Source: Flavobacteriaceae bacterium (GTDB lineage Bacteria > Bacteroidota > Bacteroidia > Flavobacteriales > Weeksellaceae). From it: 64,000 nt of DNA. The stretch lies in contig JAUNUH010000001.1 of the NCBI GenBank assembly GCA_030538275.1, forward strand, positions 1-64,000, given 5' to 3'. Positions 35,076 to 44,000 of this stretch are shown here, piece after piece. The notes under the pieces were generated by a model. It was not told the DNA's origin. It searched no databases and saw only the letters and a program-made list of their open reading frames with translations. A program made the translations under genes and the position numbers. How positions within the stretch are numbered: the stretch's first letter is position 1; every line of letters begins with the position of its first letter.

Positions 35076-35076
35076 A

Positions 35077-36099
35077 ATGATACAAATTTTGAAAGCAGAA
35101 ATAGAAAAATATACATTAAAATTCAAACGTCCAGGAGGAACTTCCAGAGGTGTTCTTTACCAAAAAGATACCTATTTGTTGAAGCTAGAAAAGGACTCAA
35201 AACAGGGAATTGGTGAATGTAATTTGTTCAAAGGATTAAGTGCAGATGATGTGGAAGATTATGAACAAATTCTAAACGATTTTTGTCAGCAAATCAATCT
35301 GGGTAATTCTATAAATCTTGACGATTGGCGCAGATTTCCATCAATACAATTTGGGTTTGAACAAGCTTGGCTATCTTTACATTCAGAATCAAATGTGCTG
35401 TTTCCATCGGCGTTCACTCAAGGGAAAGAGGGTTTGCGCATCAATGGATTGATTTGGATGGGTGACTCGGCGTTTATGCGTCTGCAAATTCGTGAAAAGC
35501 TCGAACAAGGATTTACCTGCCTCAAATTGAAAATTGGACAAAATTGGCAGGAAGAAAAGCAAATTTTAACAGCTATTCGAAACGATTTTTCTGCTTCCAT
35601 ACTGGAATTACGTGTCGATGCCAATGGCGCTTTTTCACATATGGAAGTTTTTCAAGTTTTAAATGAATTAAACACATTGCAAATTCATTCCATCGAACAA
35701 CCTATTCGTGCAGGAAATTGGGAAAAAATGGCCGAATTATGTGCCTCGACCCCGGTTCCTATTGCACTTGACGAAGAATTAATCGGTGTTTTTGACGAAA
35801 AAGTGAAGAATGAATTAATGCACATCATTCGCCCGCAATATATCATTTTGAAACCGGCACTTGTCGGGGGATTTAGGGGCAGTCTGGAGTGGATTGATTT
35901 GGCCAAAAAGTACGATGCTGGATGGTGGATAACCTCTGCCCTGGAAAGTAATATCGGCTTGAATGCACTAGCGCAATGGACTTTTAACCTGCAAAATCCT
36001 ATGCCTCAAGGTCTTGGAACGGGAGGATTATTCACGAATAATTTCCCGAGTCCGCTCGAAATTCGAGGAGAAAAATTATGGTTTAATTCAGCATTATGA
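35077..36099 (+). CDS. menC: o-Succinylbenzoate synthase (enolase superfamily)
   Basis: A 340-residue enolase-superfamily enzyme that dehydrates SHCHC to o-succinylbenzoate in menaquinone synthesis. The catalytic pieces are LKLKIG (Lys base, about 149-154), the metal ligands in VDANG, EQP and DEE, and the second Lys in ILKPALVGG. Dipeptide epimerases share this fold, but the 4-base overlap with menE decides for menC. The start codon lies one base after the T-run of a strong hairpin, so translation initiation may be affected by that structure or may require readthrough from serA. Confidence 0.92.
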   Translation: MIQILKAEIEKYTLKFKRPGGTSRGVLYQKDTYLLKLEKDSKQGIGECNLFKGLSADDVEDYEQILNDFCQQINLGNSINLDDWRRFPSIQFGFEQAWLSLHSESNVLFPSAFTQGKEGLRINGLIWMGDSAFMRLQIREKLEQGFTCLKLKIGQNWQEEKQILTAIRNDFSASILELRVDANGAFSHMEVFQVLNELNTLQIHSIEQPIRAGNWEKMAELCASTPVPIALDEELIGVFDEKVKNELMHIIRPQYIILKPALVGGFRGSLEWIDLAKKYDAGWWITSALESNIGLNALAQWTFNLQNPMPQGLGTGGLFTNNFPSPLEIRGEKLWFNSAL

Positions 36100-37094
36100 C
36101 AAAAAATTCAGAATTTTCCGACTTTTTTATTGATTTTTCAAATGAATCTTTTCAGCTTCCAATCGCAAAAAATAGTCAACAGCAGGAAATTATTGATTTT
36201 ATCAACTATTTTTTTGAAAATGAAATGATTCCTGTTCAAACTTCTGGATCTACCGGAACACCCAAGAAAATTTTATTGCCGAAAAAAGCCATGTTACAAT
36301 CGGCATCAATGACTGCATCTTTTTTGAATTTGAAACGAGCAGATTCTGCGTTAATGTGTTTGCCAGTGCAGTATATTGCAGGTAAAATGATGATTGTAAG
36401 AGCTGTTCACAGCCAAATGAAAATTTTTTTCACCGAACCCAAAACACAAATTTTGATAGAGCAGCCTTATGATTTTTGTGCCATGACGCCCATGCAAGCG
36501 CAGAATTCTATGAAAGATTTACATCAAATTCAAACATTAATTTTAGGGGGCGCACAGGTGACACATCAACTCGAAAATCAATTGGCAAAAATTCCATCAA
36601 GAATATACGAAACTTACGCCATGACAGAGACGATTACACATATTGCCATGCGCCAACTCAACCATCAGAAAGCCTTTCATACTCTCGAAAATATAGAAAT
36701 TTCATCAGACCAAAGAGATTGTTTGGTGATCAAAACGCCCTATTTTCATGAAAAGATTCAAACCAATGATGTGGTTGAAATTTTAAATGACAAAAGTTTT
36801 AAACTTTTGGGAAGAATAGATAATATTATCAATTCCGGAGGAATCAAAATCAATCCAGAAACACTAGAAAATCTTCTAAGGCCGTATATTTCACATGAGT
36901 TTATTGTACATTTCAAAACCGATTCTAAACTGGGTCAAAAAGTCGTTTTGGTAATTGAAGCTAATGAAATAGCTGAAATTACCTATCCAGCCGATTTAAT
37001 CCCTAAAAATCAACAACCCAAAGAGGTGGTTTTTGTACCAAAATTACCCCGCACTCCAAACGGAAAAGTGAAAAGAGGCGCGTTGGAATTTTAA
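36096..37094 (+). CDS. menE: o-Succinylbenzoate-CoA ligase, short form
   Basis: A 332-residue AMP-forming ligase of the ANL superfamily, converting o-succinylbenzoate to its CoA thioester in menaquinone synthesis. The phosphate-binding motif is QTSGSTGTPKKI (about 48-59), followed by YETYAMTETITH and the hinge segment LLGRIDNIINSGGIKINPE, with PRTPNGKVKRG at the C-terminus. It is much shorter than the usual 450-500 residues because the N-terminal subdomain is reduced, a form I associate with this phylum. The ATGA overlap with menC implies coupled translation. Confidence 0.92.
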   Translation: MTKNSEFSDFFIDFSNESFQLPIAKNSQQQEIIDFINYFFENEMIPVQTSGSTGTPKKILLPKKAMLQSASMTASFLNLKRADSALMCLPVQYIAGKMMIVRAVHSQMKIFFTEPKTQILIEQPYDFCAMTPMQAQNSMKDLHQIQTLILGGAQVTHQLENQLAKIPSRIYETYAMTETITHIAMRQLNHQKAFHTLENIEISSDQRDCLVIKTPYFHEKIQTNDVVEILNDKSFKLLGRIDNIINSGGIKINPETLENLLRPYISHEFIVHFKTDSKLGQKVVLVIEANEIAEITYPADLIPKNQQPKEVVFVPKLPRTPNGKVKRGALEF

Positions 37095-37112
37095 TTTTAA
37101 ACCAAATTGAGT

Positions 37113-37874
37113 TTAAAAAGATTTTCTTTTTATTAAATCAGTAGAAGATGCTTGGGACGTAGGCAATATAGTTACATCAGCAATATTTACATGCGTTGGA
37201 GCCTGCAAAATATAAACTATCAAATCCGAAATATCGTTGGCAGAGAGCGGCGTATAGCCTTCATAAACAGCTTTGGAACGCGTTTCATCACCTTTGAATC
37301 TTACCATTGAAAAGTTGGTTTCTACCAAGCCGGGAGCAATATTACTTACTTTGATTTCCTTATCAAGCAATTCCAATCGTAAGCCCTCGGATATGGCTTC
37401 CACCGCTTTTTTGGACGCACAGTAGATGACTCCGTTTTTATAGGTATTTTTTCCTGCAATAGAGCTTATGTTGATGATATGACCGGGCGCATTCTGTATC
37501 ATGAGCGGAATAGCAGCTTTAGAAACATACATCAATCCTTTTACATTAATATCAATCATGGCGTTGAGGTCATCGATTTCAGCTTCAGAAAAATGTGCCA
37601 ATCCATGCGCATTACCCGCATTATTAATCAAAACCTTAATTTTTTTCCACTCATCAGGCAGGGTATGAATTGCTTCCAAAACGTCCTCACGGTCGCGTAC
37701 ATCAAAGTTGAGCGTAATGATTTCTGTTTGAGAAGACAAATCGGATTGCAGTTTATCCAGTTTGGATTGCTTGCGTCCACAAAGAATTAATTTGTAGTCT
37801 AAACTAGAGAGTTGATAGGCCAAAGCTTCACCGATACCAGAAGTGGCGCCTGTGATGAGACAAATTCTTTTCAT
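37113..37874 (-). CDS. Short-chain dehydrogenase/reductase (YdfG-like)
   Basis: A 253-residue NAD(P)-dependent oxidoreductase. It has the nucleotide-binding motif TGATSGIG (8-15), NNAG near residue 87, and the catalytic Ser (NISSIAGK) and Tyr-Lys (YCASKKA). The overall sequence resembles YdfG-type enzymes that act on 3-hydroxy acids such as serine, but the SDR family is too broad for a firm substrate. It converges with menE (18 bases between stops) and diverges from the alkyladenine glycosylase gene 47 bases away. Confidence 0.93.
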   Translation of the reverse strand: MKRICLITGATSGIGEALAYQLSSLDYKLILCGRKQSKLDKLQSDLSSQTEIITLNFDVRDREDVLEAIHTLPDEWKKIKVLINNAGNAHGLAHFSEAEIDDLNAMIDINVKGLMYVSKAAIPLMIQNAPGHIINISSIAGKNTYKNGVIYCASKKAVEAISEGLRLELLDKEIKVSNIAPGLVETNFSMVRFKGDETRSKAVYEGYTPLSANDISDLIVYILQAPTHVNIADVTILPTSQASSTDLIKRKSF

Positions 37875-37921
37875 GAATTTTATTTTGACTAAAGTTACTA
37901 AATTTCTTTAATTTTATACAG

Positions 37922-38533
37922 ATGAATTCAAATAAATTATCACCCGATTTTTACTTAAGAAACGATGTGGTTTTAATAGCTCAAGAGCTACTCGGAAAGA
38001 AACTTTGCACCAATATCAACGGAATTTTCACTTCTGGAATTATTGTAGAAACCGAAGCCTACAGTGCGCCAGAAGATCCTGCATCTCATGCCTACAAAGG
38101 CAAGTTGACACCCAGAACCATGCCTTTTTTTGAAAAAGGAGGAATTGCTTATGTGTATTTAATTTATGGAGTTTATAAACTTTTTAATGTAATAACGAAT
38201 GAGCAAAACCACCCACATGCCGTTTTGATACGCGCCATTCAACCTGTGGATGGTATTGAATTTATGCTGAAAAGAAGAAATTTGACTCAAATCACTCGCA
38301 ATATTACCAGTGGTCCAGGTTTAACGAGTATTGCTCTAGGTATAGAATTGAATCACAACCTTGTAAGTCTTTGGAGTGATGAAATTTGGATAGAAAACGC
38401 AGCATCAATTCCGCAAGAAAATATTGATGCATCTCCACGCATAGGAATGGGAAAAAACGTGTTTGAACCATATTATTCCATGCCTTGGAGGTTTAGAATT
38501 AAAGAAAATTATTTCTTAGATTCTCCTATATAA
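37922..38533 (+). CDS. DNA-3-methyladenine glycosylase (AAG/MPG family)
   Basis: A 203-residue base-excision repair enzyme that removes alkylated purines. The family motifs are IVETEAY (catalytic Glu, about residue 43), ASHAYKGKLTPRTMPFF, GGIAYVYLIYGVYKLFNVI, and ASPRIGMGK near the end. Length is normal for bacterial 3MGH proteins. The usual GPGxLxxALGI segment reads SGPGLTSIALGI, with the common Lys missing. The gene stands alone and is divergent from the SDR gene. A weak inverted repeat follows it (about 38520-38545). Confidence 0.93.
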   Translation: MNSNKLSPDFYLRNDVVLIAQELLGKKLCTNINGIFTSGIIVETEAYSAPEDPASHAYKGKLTPRTMPFFEKGGIAYVYLIYGVYKLFNVITNEQNHPHAVLIRAIQPVDGIEFMLKRRNLTQITRNITSGPGLTSIALGIELNHNLVSLWSDEIWIENAASIPQENIDASPRIGMGKNVFEPYYSMPWRFRIKENYFLDSPI

Positions 38534-38659
38534 ATGAGAGTCCCTTTTATAATCTAATTTTCTGATTTACTTTATTAAAAAGCAATCGCAAAATAATTTT
38601 TCAATCCTATCATTGCTTTCAATTCTTATTGAAAGCTGCTCAACGGGTTAAAATTATTT

Positions 38660-38667
38660 TATATTTG
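38660..38667 (+). promoter_or_regulatory. cmk promoter, -7 box
   Basis: TATATTTG, 15 bases before the cmk ATG. A TTG at 38629-38631 lies upstream but at wider spacing than usual. Confidence 0.55.
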
Positions 38668-38682
38668 TGCCAAATAATATCT

Positions 38683-39375
38683 ATGTTGCCAAATGTAATT
38701 GCCATCGACGGACATTCTTCTACCGGGAAAAGCTCCTTGGCCAAACGTGTTGCCAAGACTTTGGGCTATGTGCACATAGATACAGGTGCGATGTACAGAG
38801 CCATTTCCTTATTTGCCATTGAAAATAATTTGATTACTGTTAATGAACTCAATCAGCAAAAATTAATCTCTTCGCTGTCTGGAATTGATTTGGATTTTGA
38901 AATAAATGAATTGAGCGGATTGAACGAAATTTATCTGAATGGCAGAAATGTTGAAAAAGAAATTCGCAGTATGGAAGTTTCGGGTTGGGTGAGTCAGATA
39001 GCCAAAATAGAAGAAGTAAGAGCTTTTTTGGTGAATTTACAAAGACGTATGGCTGGCAAAAAAGGAATTGTAATGGATGGTCGAGACATAGGAACTGTAG
39101 TTTTTCCTGATGCACCTGTCAAAATATTTTTAACTGCCAATGCTGCAACACGCGCCAATCGTAGATACCAAGAAATCATCGCCAAAGGCATGGAAACCAG
39201 CTATGAAGAGGTGCTTTCAAATATAATCGAACGCGATTTTATCGACAGCAATCGTTCTGTATCTCCCCTGCGTAAGGCCGATGACGCGATAGAAGTAAAC
39301 AATGATGCCATGGATCGTGAGCAAACCTATGAAAGGGTGATGCAGATAATAAATGAGAAACTTTCGAATCGATAA
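38683..39375 (+). CDS. cmk: Cytidylate kinase
   Basis: A 230-residue P-loop kinase that phosphorylates CMP and dCMP. The Walker A motif is GHSSTGKSS (about 8-16), the lid/nucleotide region is HIDTGAMYRA, and MDGRDIGTVVFP and the SVSPLRKADDAIEV segment are typical. The ATG at 38683 (MLPNVIAIDGHSS) is chosen; the longer TTG start at 38629 lies upstream of the promoter box. cmk followed by rpsA is an old and widespread gene order, kept here. Confidence 0.97.
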   Translation: MLPNVIAIDGHSSTGKSSLAKRVAKTLGYVHIDTGAMYRAISLFAIENNLITVNELNQQKLISSLSGIDLDFEINELSGLNEIYLNGRNVEKEIRSMEVSGWVSQIAKIEEVRAFLVNLQRRMAGKKGIVMDGRDIGTVVFPDAPVKIFLTANAATRANRRYQEIIAKGMETSYEEVLSNIIERDFIDSNRSVSPLRKADDAIEVNNDAMDREQTYERVMQIINEKLSNR

Positions 39376-39441
39376 TAATCGAACCATCTGTTAATCTGAA
39401 AATTACTTAAATTATTTATTTTTATTATCAATGATTTTTTG

Positions 39442-39449
39442 TAAATTTG
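39442..39449 (+). promoter_or_regulatory. rpsA promoter, -7 box
   Basis: TAAATTTG followed by CA is a strong TAnnTTTGNA match. The implied leader to the rpsA ATG is over 100 bases. Confidence 0.65.
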
Positions 39450-39504
39450 CACCCGCTTTGCGGTAAGGAATAAAGCAAATTAAAATTAATTTCTAATTTC
39501 TCTC

Positions 39505-39543
39505 ATGATGATGGCGCCGCCCTTGATTCACCATAATTATTGA
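39505..39543 (+). CDS. Possible leader mini-ORF upstream of rpsA
   Basis: A 12-codon frame (MMMAPPLIHHNY, stop TGA) lies inside the long rpsA leader, 18 bases before the rpsA ATG. Its GCG CCG CCC TTG codons are GC-rich against an AT-rich background. Whether it is translated is unknown; it could be a regulatory leader peptide or only part of a structured leader. Confidence 0.25.
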   Translation: MMMAPPLIHHNY

Positions 39544-39561
39544 GATACAAATTTTTATTTT

Positions 39562-41394
39562 ATGTCTGAAGAGACTCAAAACCAAAATCAAGAGGTAGAA
39601 GAAGTAAAAACATCTGAAACCAAAGAAACGGCAAAAGCCGAAAAAACATTTTTGAATGCCAATGTAGAGCCAGATGCTTTTGATTGGGAATCATTTGAAA
39701 GCGGACTCGATGAAGAAGACCGCAAAGAGAAAATGCAACTAGAAGAAATGTACGAAAACACGCTAGAAGAGCTTAATGAAAATGAGGTCTTCAAAGGAAA
39801 AGTGGTTCGTATGACCGACAAAGAAGCGATTGTAGATATCGATTTCAAATCAGAAGGTGTAATTTCATTGAACGAGTTCCGTTACAATCCCAATCTACAA
39901 GTAGGGGATGAGGTAGAAGTAATGGTGGATAAAAGAGAAGACAAGAATGGTCAATTACAATTGTCTCACCGCAAAGCCCGTACTCTAAAAGCTTGGGACA
40001 AAGTAAACGATCTAAACGAATCTGGAGAAATTGTAAACGGATACATCAAAGCCAGAACCAAAGGCGGAATGATTGTAGATGTTTTTGGAATCGAAGCATT
40101 CTTACCAGGTTCACAAATCGATGTGAAACCTATCCGAGATTATGAGCAATATGTTGGAAAAACCATGGAATTCAAGGTAGTGAAAATTAATCCTGAATTC
40201 AAAAACGTGGTAGTTTCGCATAAAGCACTTATCGAAGCAGATATCGAAGAACAGAAAAAAGAAATTATTTCTCAATTAGAGAAAGGACAGGTATTAGAAG
40301 GTCAAGTAAAAAATATTACTTCGTATGGTGTATTTGTTGATCTGGGAGGTGTTGACGGACTTATCCATATTACCGACTTGTCTTGGAGCAGAATCAATCA
40401 CCCGAACGAGGTAGTGAAAGAGGATGACGTAATTAATGTAGTAATACTTGATTTTGACGAAGATAAAACTCGTATTCAATTGGGTGTTAAGCAATTAGAG
40501 GCTCATCCATGGGATGCGTTGAGCGAGAGCGTTCAAATTGGTGATAAGATTCAAGGAAAAGTAGTTGTATTAGCCGATTATGGAGCGTTTGTAGAGGTGG
40601 CCCCAGGTGTTGAAGGTTTGATTCACGTTTCAGAAATGTCTTGGTCAACTCACTTGCGTTCTGCACAGGATTTTGTACAAGTGGGTGATGATATAGAGGC
40701 AGTAGTATTGAGCGTTGACCGCGAAGATCGTAAAATGTCACTAGGTATGAAGCAATTGACGCCAGATCCATGGACAGATATTACATCAAAATATCCTGTA
40801 GGGTCTAAACATACCGGAACGGTTCGCAACTTCACTAATTTTGGTGTATTTGTAGAGTTGGAAGAAGGTGTTGATGGATTGATTTATATTTCTGATCTTT
40901 CATGGACCAAAAAAATCAAACATCCTTCTGAATTCTGTAATGTAGGAGACAAATTGGATGTTGTTGTTCTAGAGCTTGATGTGGCTGCACGTCGCTTGAG
41001 CTTAGGCCACAAACAACTTGAAGAAAATCCTTGGGATAAATATGAGGCTAAATACGCTGTGGGATCTTCACACACTGGAAAAGCTGTAAATGTATTTGAT
41101 AAAGGAGCTAATATTGAGTTTGAAGATGCAGATGTAGAAGCATTTGCACCGGCAAGAACTTTGGACAAAGAAGATGGCTCGCGTATCAAACAAGGAGATG
41201 AACTTGAGTTTAAAGTAATTGAATTCAACAAAGAGTTCAGACGAGTAGTTGTTTCACATTCTGCAACTTACCGTGATGAGGAAATCAAGGAAGCAAAACG
41301 TGCTATTGAAGCACAGCAAGCTCCAGAAAAATCTACATTGGGTGATTTGGACGAACTTGCAGAGTTGAAAAGAAGAATGGAAAGCGGAAATTAA
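39562..41394 (+). CDS. rpsA: 30S ribosomal protein S1
   Basis: A 610-residue RNA-binding protein of the small ribosomal subunit that helps mRNA docking. Six S1 domains can be seen, each starting with a G-x-V-like strand: GKVVRMTDKEAIVDIDF, GYIKARTKGGMIVDVF, GQVKNITSYGVFVDLG, GKVVVLADYGAFVEV, GTVRNFTNFGVFVELE and GKAVNVFDKGANIEFE. The first 75 residues are an acidic, Glu-rich extension. It is preceded by a leader of about 105 bases and followed by a terminator at 41417-41444. In this phylum S1 is thought to matter strongly because mRNAs often lack Shine-Dalgarno sequences. Confidence 0.97.
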   Translation: MSEETQNQNQEVEEVKTSETKETAKAEKTFLNANVEPDAFDWESFESGLDEEDRKEKMQLEEMYENTLEELNENEVFKGKVVRMTDKEAIVDIDFKSEGVISLNEFRYNPNLQVGDEVEVMVDKREDKNGQLQLSHRKARTLKAWDKVNDLNESGEIVNGYIKARTKGGMIVDVFGIEAFLPGSQIDVKPIRDYEQYVGKTMEFKVVKINPEFKNVVVSHKALIEADIEEQKKEIISQLEKGQVLEGQVKNITSYGVFVDLGGVDGLIHITDLSWSRINHPNEVVKEDDVINVVILDFDEDKTRIQLGVKQLEAHPWDALSESVQIGDKIQGKVVVLADYGAFVEVAPGVEGLIHVSEMSWSTHLRSAQDFVQVGDDIEAVVLSVDREDRKMSLGMKQLTPDPWTDITSKYPVGSKHTGTVRNFTNFGVFVELEEGVDGLIYISDLSWTKKIKHPSEFCNVGDKLDVVVLELDVAARRLSLGHKQLEENPWDKYEAKYAVGSSHTGKAVNVFDKGANIEFEDADVEAFAPARTLDKEDGSRIKQGDELEFKVIEFNKEFRRVVVSHSATYRDEEIKEAKRAIEAQQAPEKSTLGDLDELAELKRRMESGN

Positions 41395-41416
41395 TCCGTT
41401 TCGATTTTAAATTTTG

Positions 41417-41444
41417 AAAACCCGTCTTTTTGGCGGGTTTTTTT
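41417..41444 (+). terminator. Intrinsic terminator after rpsA
   Basis: AAACCCG (41418-41424) pairs with CGGGTTT (41434-41440), followed by a T-run. Confidence 0.82.
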
Positions 41445-41469
41445 GTGTTTTGAAAAGATGGGAATGCGC

Positions 41470-41640
41470 ATGGGACAGGCTGGGTACTGCAATAGAGACA
41501 GTAGCGTGTAGCCCACAGGCCAGTTGTTTTACACAAAATACGGCATATAAGAGTGGAATGAAATGGAACTCCTTATATGCCGATATTTTGTAAACAAATG
41601 GCCGAGGACTACTGCGAATGGCTCGTAATTGCCCAAAAAA
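41470..41640 (+). repeat. Structured intergenic element, copy C (divergent)
   Basis: The left box is GACAGTAGCGTGTAGCC (41497-41513) and the right box is GGACTACTGCGAATGGC (41606-41622). The hairpin has an 11-bp perfect core, CGGCATATAAG (41541-41551) with CTTATATGCCG (41572-41582), extended by outer arms 41518-41540 and 41583-41603. The loop contains AATGAAATG (41557-41565), also found in the loop of copy A. Confidence 0.6.
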
Positions 41641-41805
41641 TAAGTAAAAAACGGGCGGTAAAAAGTCTGGTAGGTATGGTTATGGAATGGGTAAAGATAA
41701 TTTTGGTCATGTTTATAGATTTATTTGTATAAAAAAGTATAGAAACTGTTAAAATTTAGTAAATTTATAATTCTAAAAAAGGATAACTTTTAATTGAAAA
41801 ATCTT

Positions 41806-43920
41806 ATGGTTTACGACACAAACAAAATCCGTAATGCTGTATTATTAGGGCATGCGGGCAGTGGAAAAACTACGCTTGTAGAAACGATGCTGTATGAATC
41901 TGGTGCACTTACACGTATGGGAAAGGTAGAAGACGGTAACACGGTTTCTGATTTTCACGAAACCGAAAAGGTGAAAGGCAATAGTATTTATGCGACATTG
42001 ATGCATGTTTTATGGGATAATATCAAAATAAATTTGATTGATACGCCAGGTCTAGACGATTTTATAGGTGAGGCGTTGACGGGTCTGAAAGTGGCTGATA
42101 CAGCTGTTATGGTGATAAATGCAAAGGAAGGGATAGAGGTAGAAAACGAGATTCATCGCGATTATATTCAGGAATTAAAGACGCCTACGATTTTTGTTGT
42201 GAATCAAATGGATCATGAAAAGGCTGATTATGAGCGTACTTTATCACAAATTAAAGAGAGATTCGGGGCTGGGGTGTTGGAATTTCAGTTTCCATATAGG
42301 CCCGAAGAAGGTTTTTACCGAATTGTAGATGCGCTTCGTATGACGATGTATGTATTTGATGAAAAAGGAGGAAAGCCCGAGAAACAGCCGATTCCCGAGG
42401 ATGCGATGGAGCGTGCAAAGGAGTTGCATAATGCTATTGTAGAAGCGGCTGCGGAAGAGTCTGAGGGTTTGATGGAAAAGTATTTTGAGCTTGGAACATT
42501 GGAAGAAGAGGATTTGACTCAGGGCTTACAAATTGCCATCGGAAAACAAAATATTTTTCCGGTATTTTGCGTGTCTGCACTCAAAAATATGGGATCGGGT
42601 CGTGTGATGGGTTTCATTAGAGATATTTGCCCTTCTCCATTACAGCGTCCACCAAAAAATCTGGAAAGTGGTGGTACTCTTGTGGCTAACAAGGATTTAC
42701 CAACTTCGATTTTTATTTACAAAACATTGACAGAGCCACAGATTGGAGAGATGTCTTATTTCAAGGTATATAGTGGTAGTGTAAAAGATGGTGACACGCT
42801 GGTAAACCAAATGAATGGTGAATACGAGCGCATAAGTCGTGTTTTTGTTGTAAATGGAAAAGATCGAACCGAAGCTAAAGAGCTATCTGCCGGTGATTTG
42901 GGTGTAACTGTGAAGTTAAAAAATTCACATACCAATAATACGTTGAATGCAGAAGGCACTGAGCATCAAATCAAGAAAATTAAGTTTCCGCAAGCCAAAA
43001 CACGAATGGCTGTGGTGCCACCCAATAAGGCTGATTATGAGAAACTTACCAATGCTTTGCATACGATTCAAGAAGAGGATCCTACCTTTATTCTAGAATA
43101 TAATCCAGAATTGAAACAAACCATAATTCATGGCCAGGGTATTATGCACTTTGAGGTTGTTCAGGAGCGTATCAAGCAATTGTATGGTATTGATATGGAT
43201 TTGGAGCGTCCCAAGATTCCGTATCGCGAAACGATTTCCAAAATGGCCGAAGCGCAGTATCGACATAAAAAGCAATCTGGTGGAGCGGGACAATTTGCAG
43301 AAATTCATATGCGTCTTGAGCCTTATAGTGAAGACACGCCATTGGCTACAGATTTGAATGTGAGAAAAGAGGAACTCATAGAAATGGAGTGGGGCGGAAA
43401 ATTGCATTTTGTGTGGTGTATTGTGGGTGGAAGTATAGATAATCGATTTATTAATGCGATTAAGAAAGGAATTTTGCAAAAAATGGAAGAAGGTCCACTT
43501 ACAGGTTCTTATTGTCAAAATGTGCGTGTCTATGTTTTTGATGGAAAGATGCACCCGGTAGATTCCAATGATATGGCATTTCAATTAGCTGCCAGTGCGG
43601 CTTTTTCTGAAGCATTCAAGAAAGCAGGTCCTAAGATTATGGAGCCTTTTTATGAATTGGAAGTTTTGTGTGATTCAGAAGTGATGGGAGATGTTATGAC
43701 CGATTTGCAGGCGCGTAGAGCTATGATTACAGGAATTGATAATGTGGGTCATTATCGCCAAGTTAAATCACAAGTTCCGATTGCAGAAATGTATGGGTTT
43801 TCTCAATCATTGCGGTCGATAACACAAGGCAAGGCCAAGTTTCAACGATTTTTTAAAGAATTTCAAATGATGCCTGCGGATGTTCAGGAAAAAATGTTGA
43901 ATAATTTGAACAAGGAATAA
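41806..43920 (+). CDS. EF-G paralogue (EF-G2-like) lacking the catalytic His
   Basis: A 704-residue elongation factor G homologue with the full domain set. The P-loop is intact (GHAGSGKTT, 15-23). DTPGLDDF (79-86) has Leu83 where active EF-G has the catalytic His of DTPGH. NQMD (133-136) replaces NKxD. Switch I reads VKGNSI in place of the usual RGITI. Domain IV and V segments are present (AEAQYRHKKQSGGAGQFAEIHMRLEP; DVMTDLQARRAMITGID). This matches the Bacteroidota EF-G2 group, one member of which in Bacteroides has been reported to support translation without GTP hydrolysis. The ATG at 41806 is preferred to a TTG at 41794. It follows rpsA. Confidence 0.9.
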   Translation: MVYDTNKIRNAVLLGHAGSGKTTLVETMLYESGALTRMGKVEDGNTVSDFHETEKVKGNSIYATLMHVLWDNIKINLIDTPGLDDFIGEALTGLKVADTAVMVINAKEGIEVENEIHRDYIQELKTPTIFVVNQMDHEKADYERTLSQIKERFGAGVLEFQFPYRPEEGFYRIVDALRMTMYVFDEKGGKPEKQPIPEDAMERAKELHNAIVEAAAEESEGLMEKYFELGTLEEEDLTQGLQIAIGKQNIFPVFCVSALKNMGSGRVMGFIRDICPSPLQRPPKNLESGGTLVANKDLPTSIFIYKTLTEPQIGEMSYFKVYSGSVKDGDTLVNQMNGEYERISRVFVVNGKDRTEAKELSAGDLGVTVKLKNSHTNNTLNAEGTEHQIKKIKFPQAKTRMAVVPPNKADYEKLTNALHTIQEEDPTFILEYNPELKQTIIHGQGIMHFEVVQERIKQLYGIDMDLERPKIPYRETISKMAEAQYRHKKQSGGAGQFAEIHMRLEPYSEDTPLATDLNVRKEELIEMEWGGKLHFVWCIVGGSIDNRFINAIKKGILQKMEEGPLTGSYCQNVRVYVFDGKMHPVDSNDMAFQLAASAAFSEAFKKAGPKIMEPFYELEVLCDSEVMGDVMTDLQARRAMITGIDNVGHYRQVKSQVPIAEMYGFSQSLRSITQGKAKFQRFFKEFQMMPADVQEKMLNNLNKE

Positions 43921-43938
43921 ATTTAATTATTATCCATT

Positions 43939-43980
43939 TAAAAAGCCGTTTTTGAAAATTCAAAAACGGCTTTTTTATTT
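43939..43980. terminator. Bidirectional terminator
   Basis: AAAAGCCGTTTTTGAA (43941-43956) pairs with its complement (43959-43974), with A-run before and T-run after. It serves the EF-G paralogue (+) and the YceI-like gene (-). Confidence 0.9.
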
Positions 43981-44000
43981 TTCTAATTTAAATCTAGAAA

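Larger units (their letters stand above)
41395..41805. other. Long intergenic region between rpsA and EF-G paralogue
   Basis: About 410 bases holding the rpsA terminator, structured element copy C (41470-41640), and an AT-rich stretch before the EF-G paralogue with a weak TAAATTTA box near 41759. No gene is seen. Confidence 0.65.

Noticed and set aside
43093..43584. A 163-codon antisense ORF within the EF-G paralogue
   Set aside because: No domain, no promoter, and opposite to conserved domain III/IV coding sequence.
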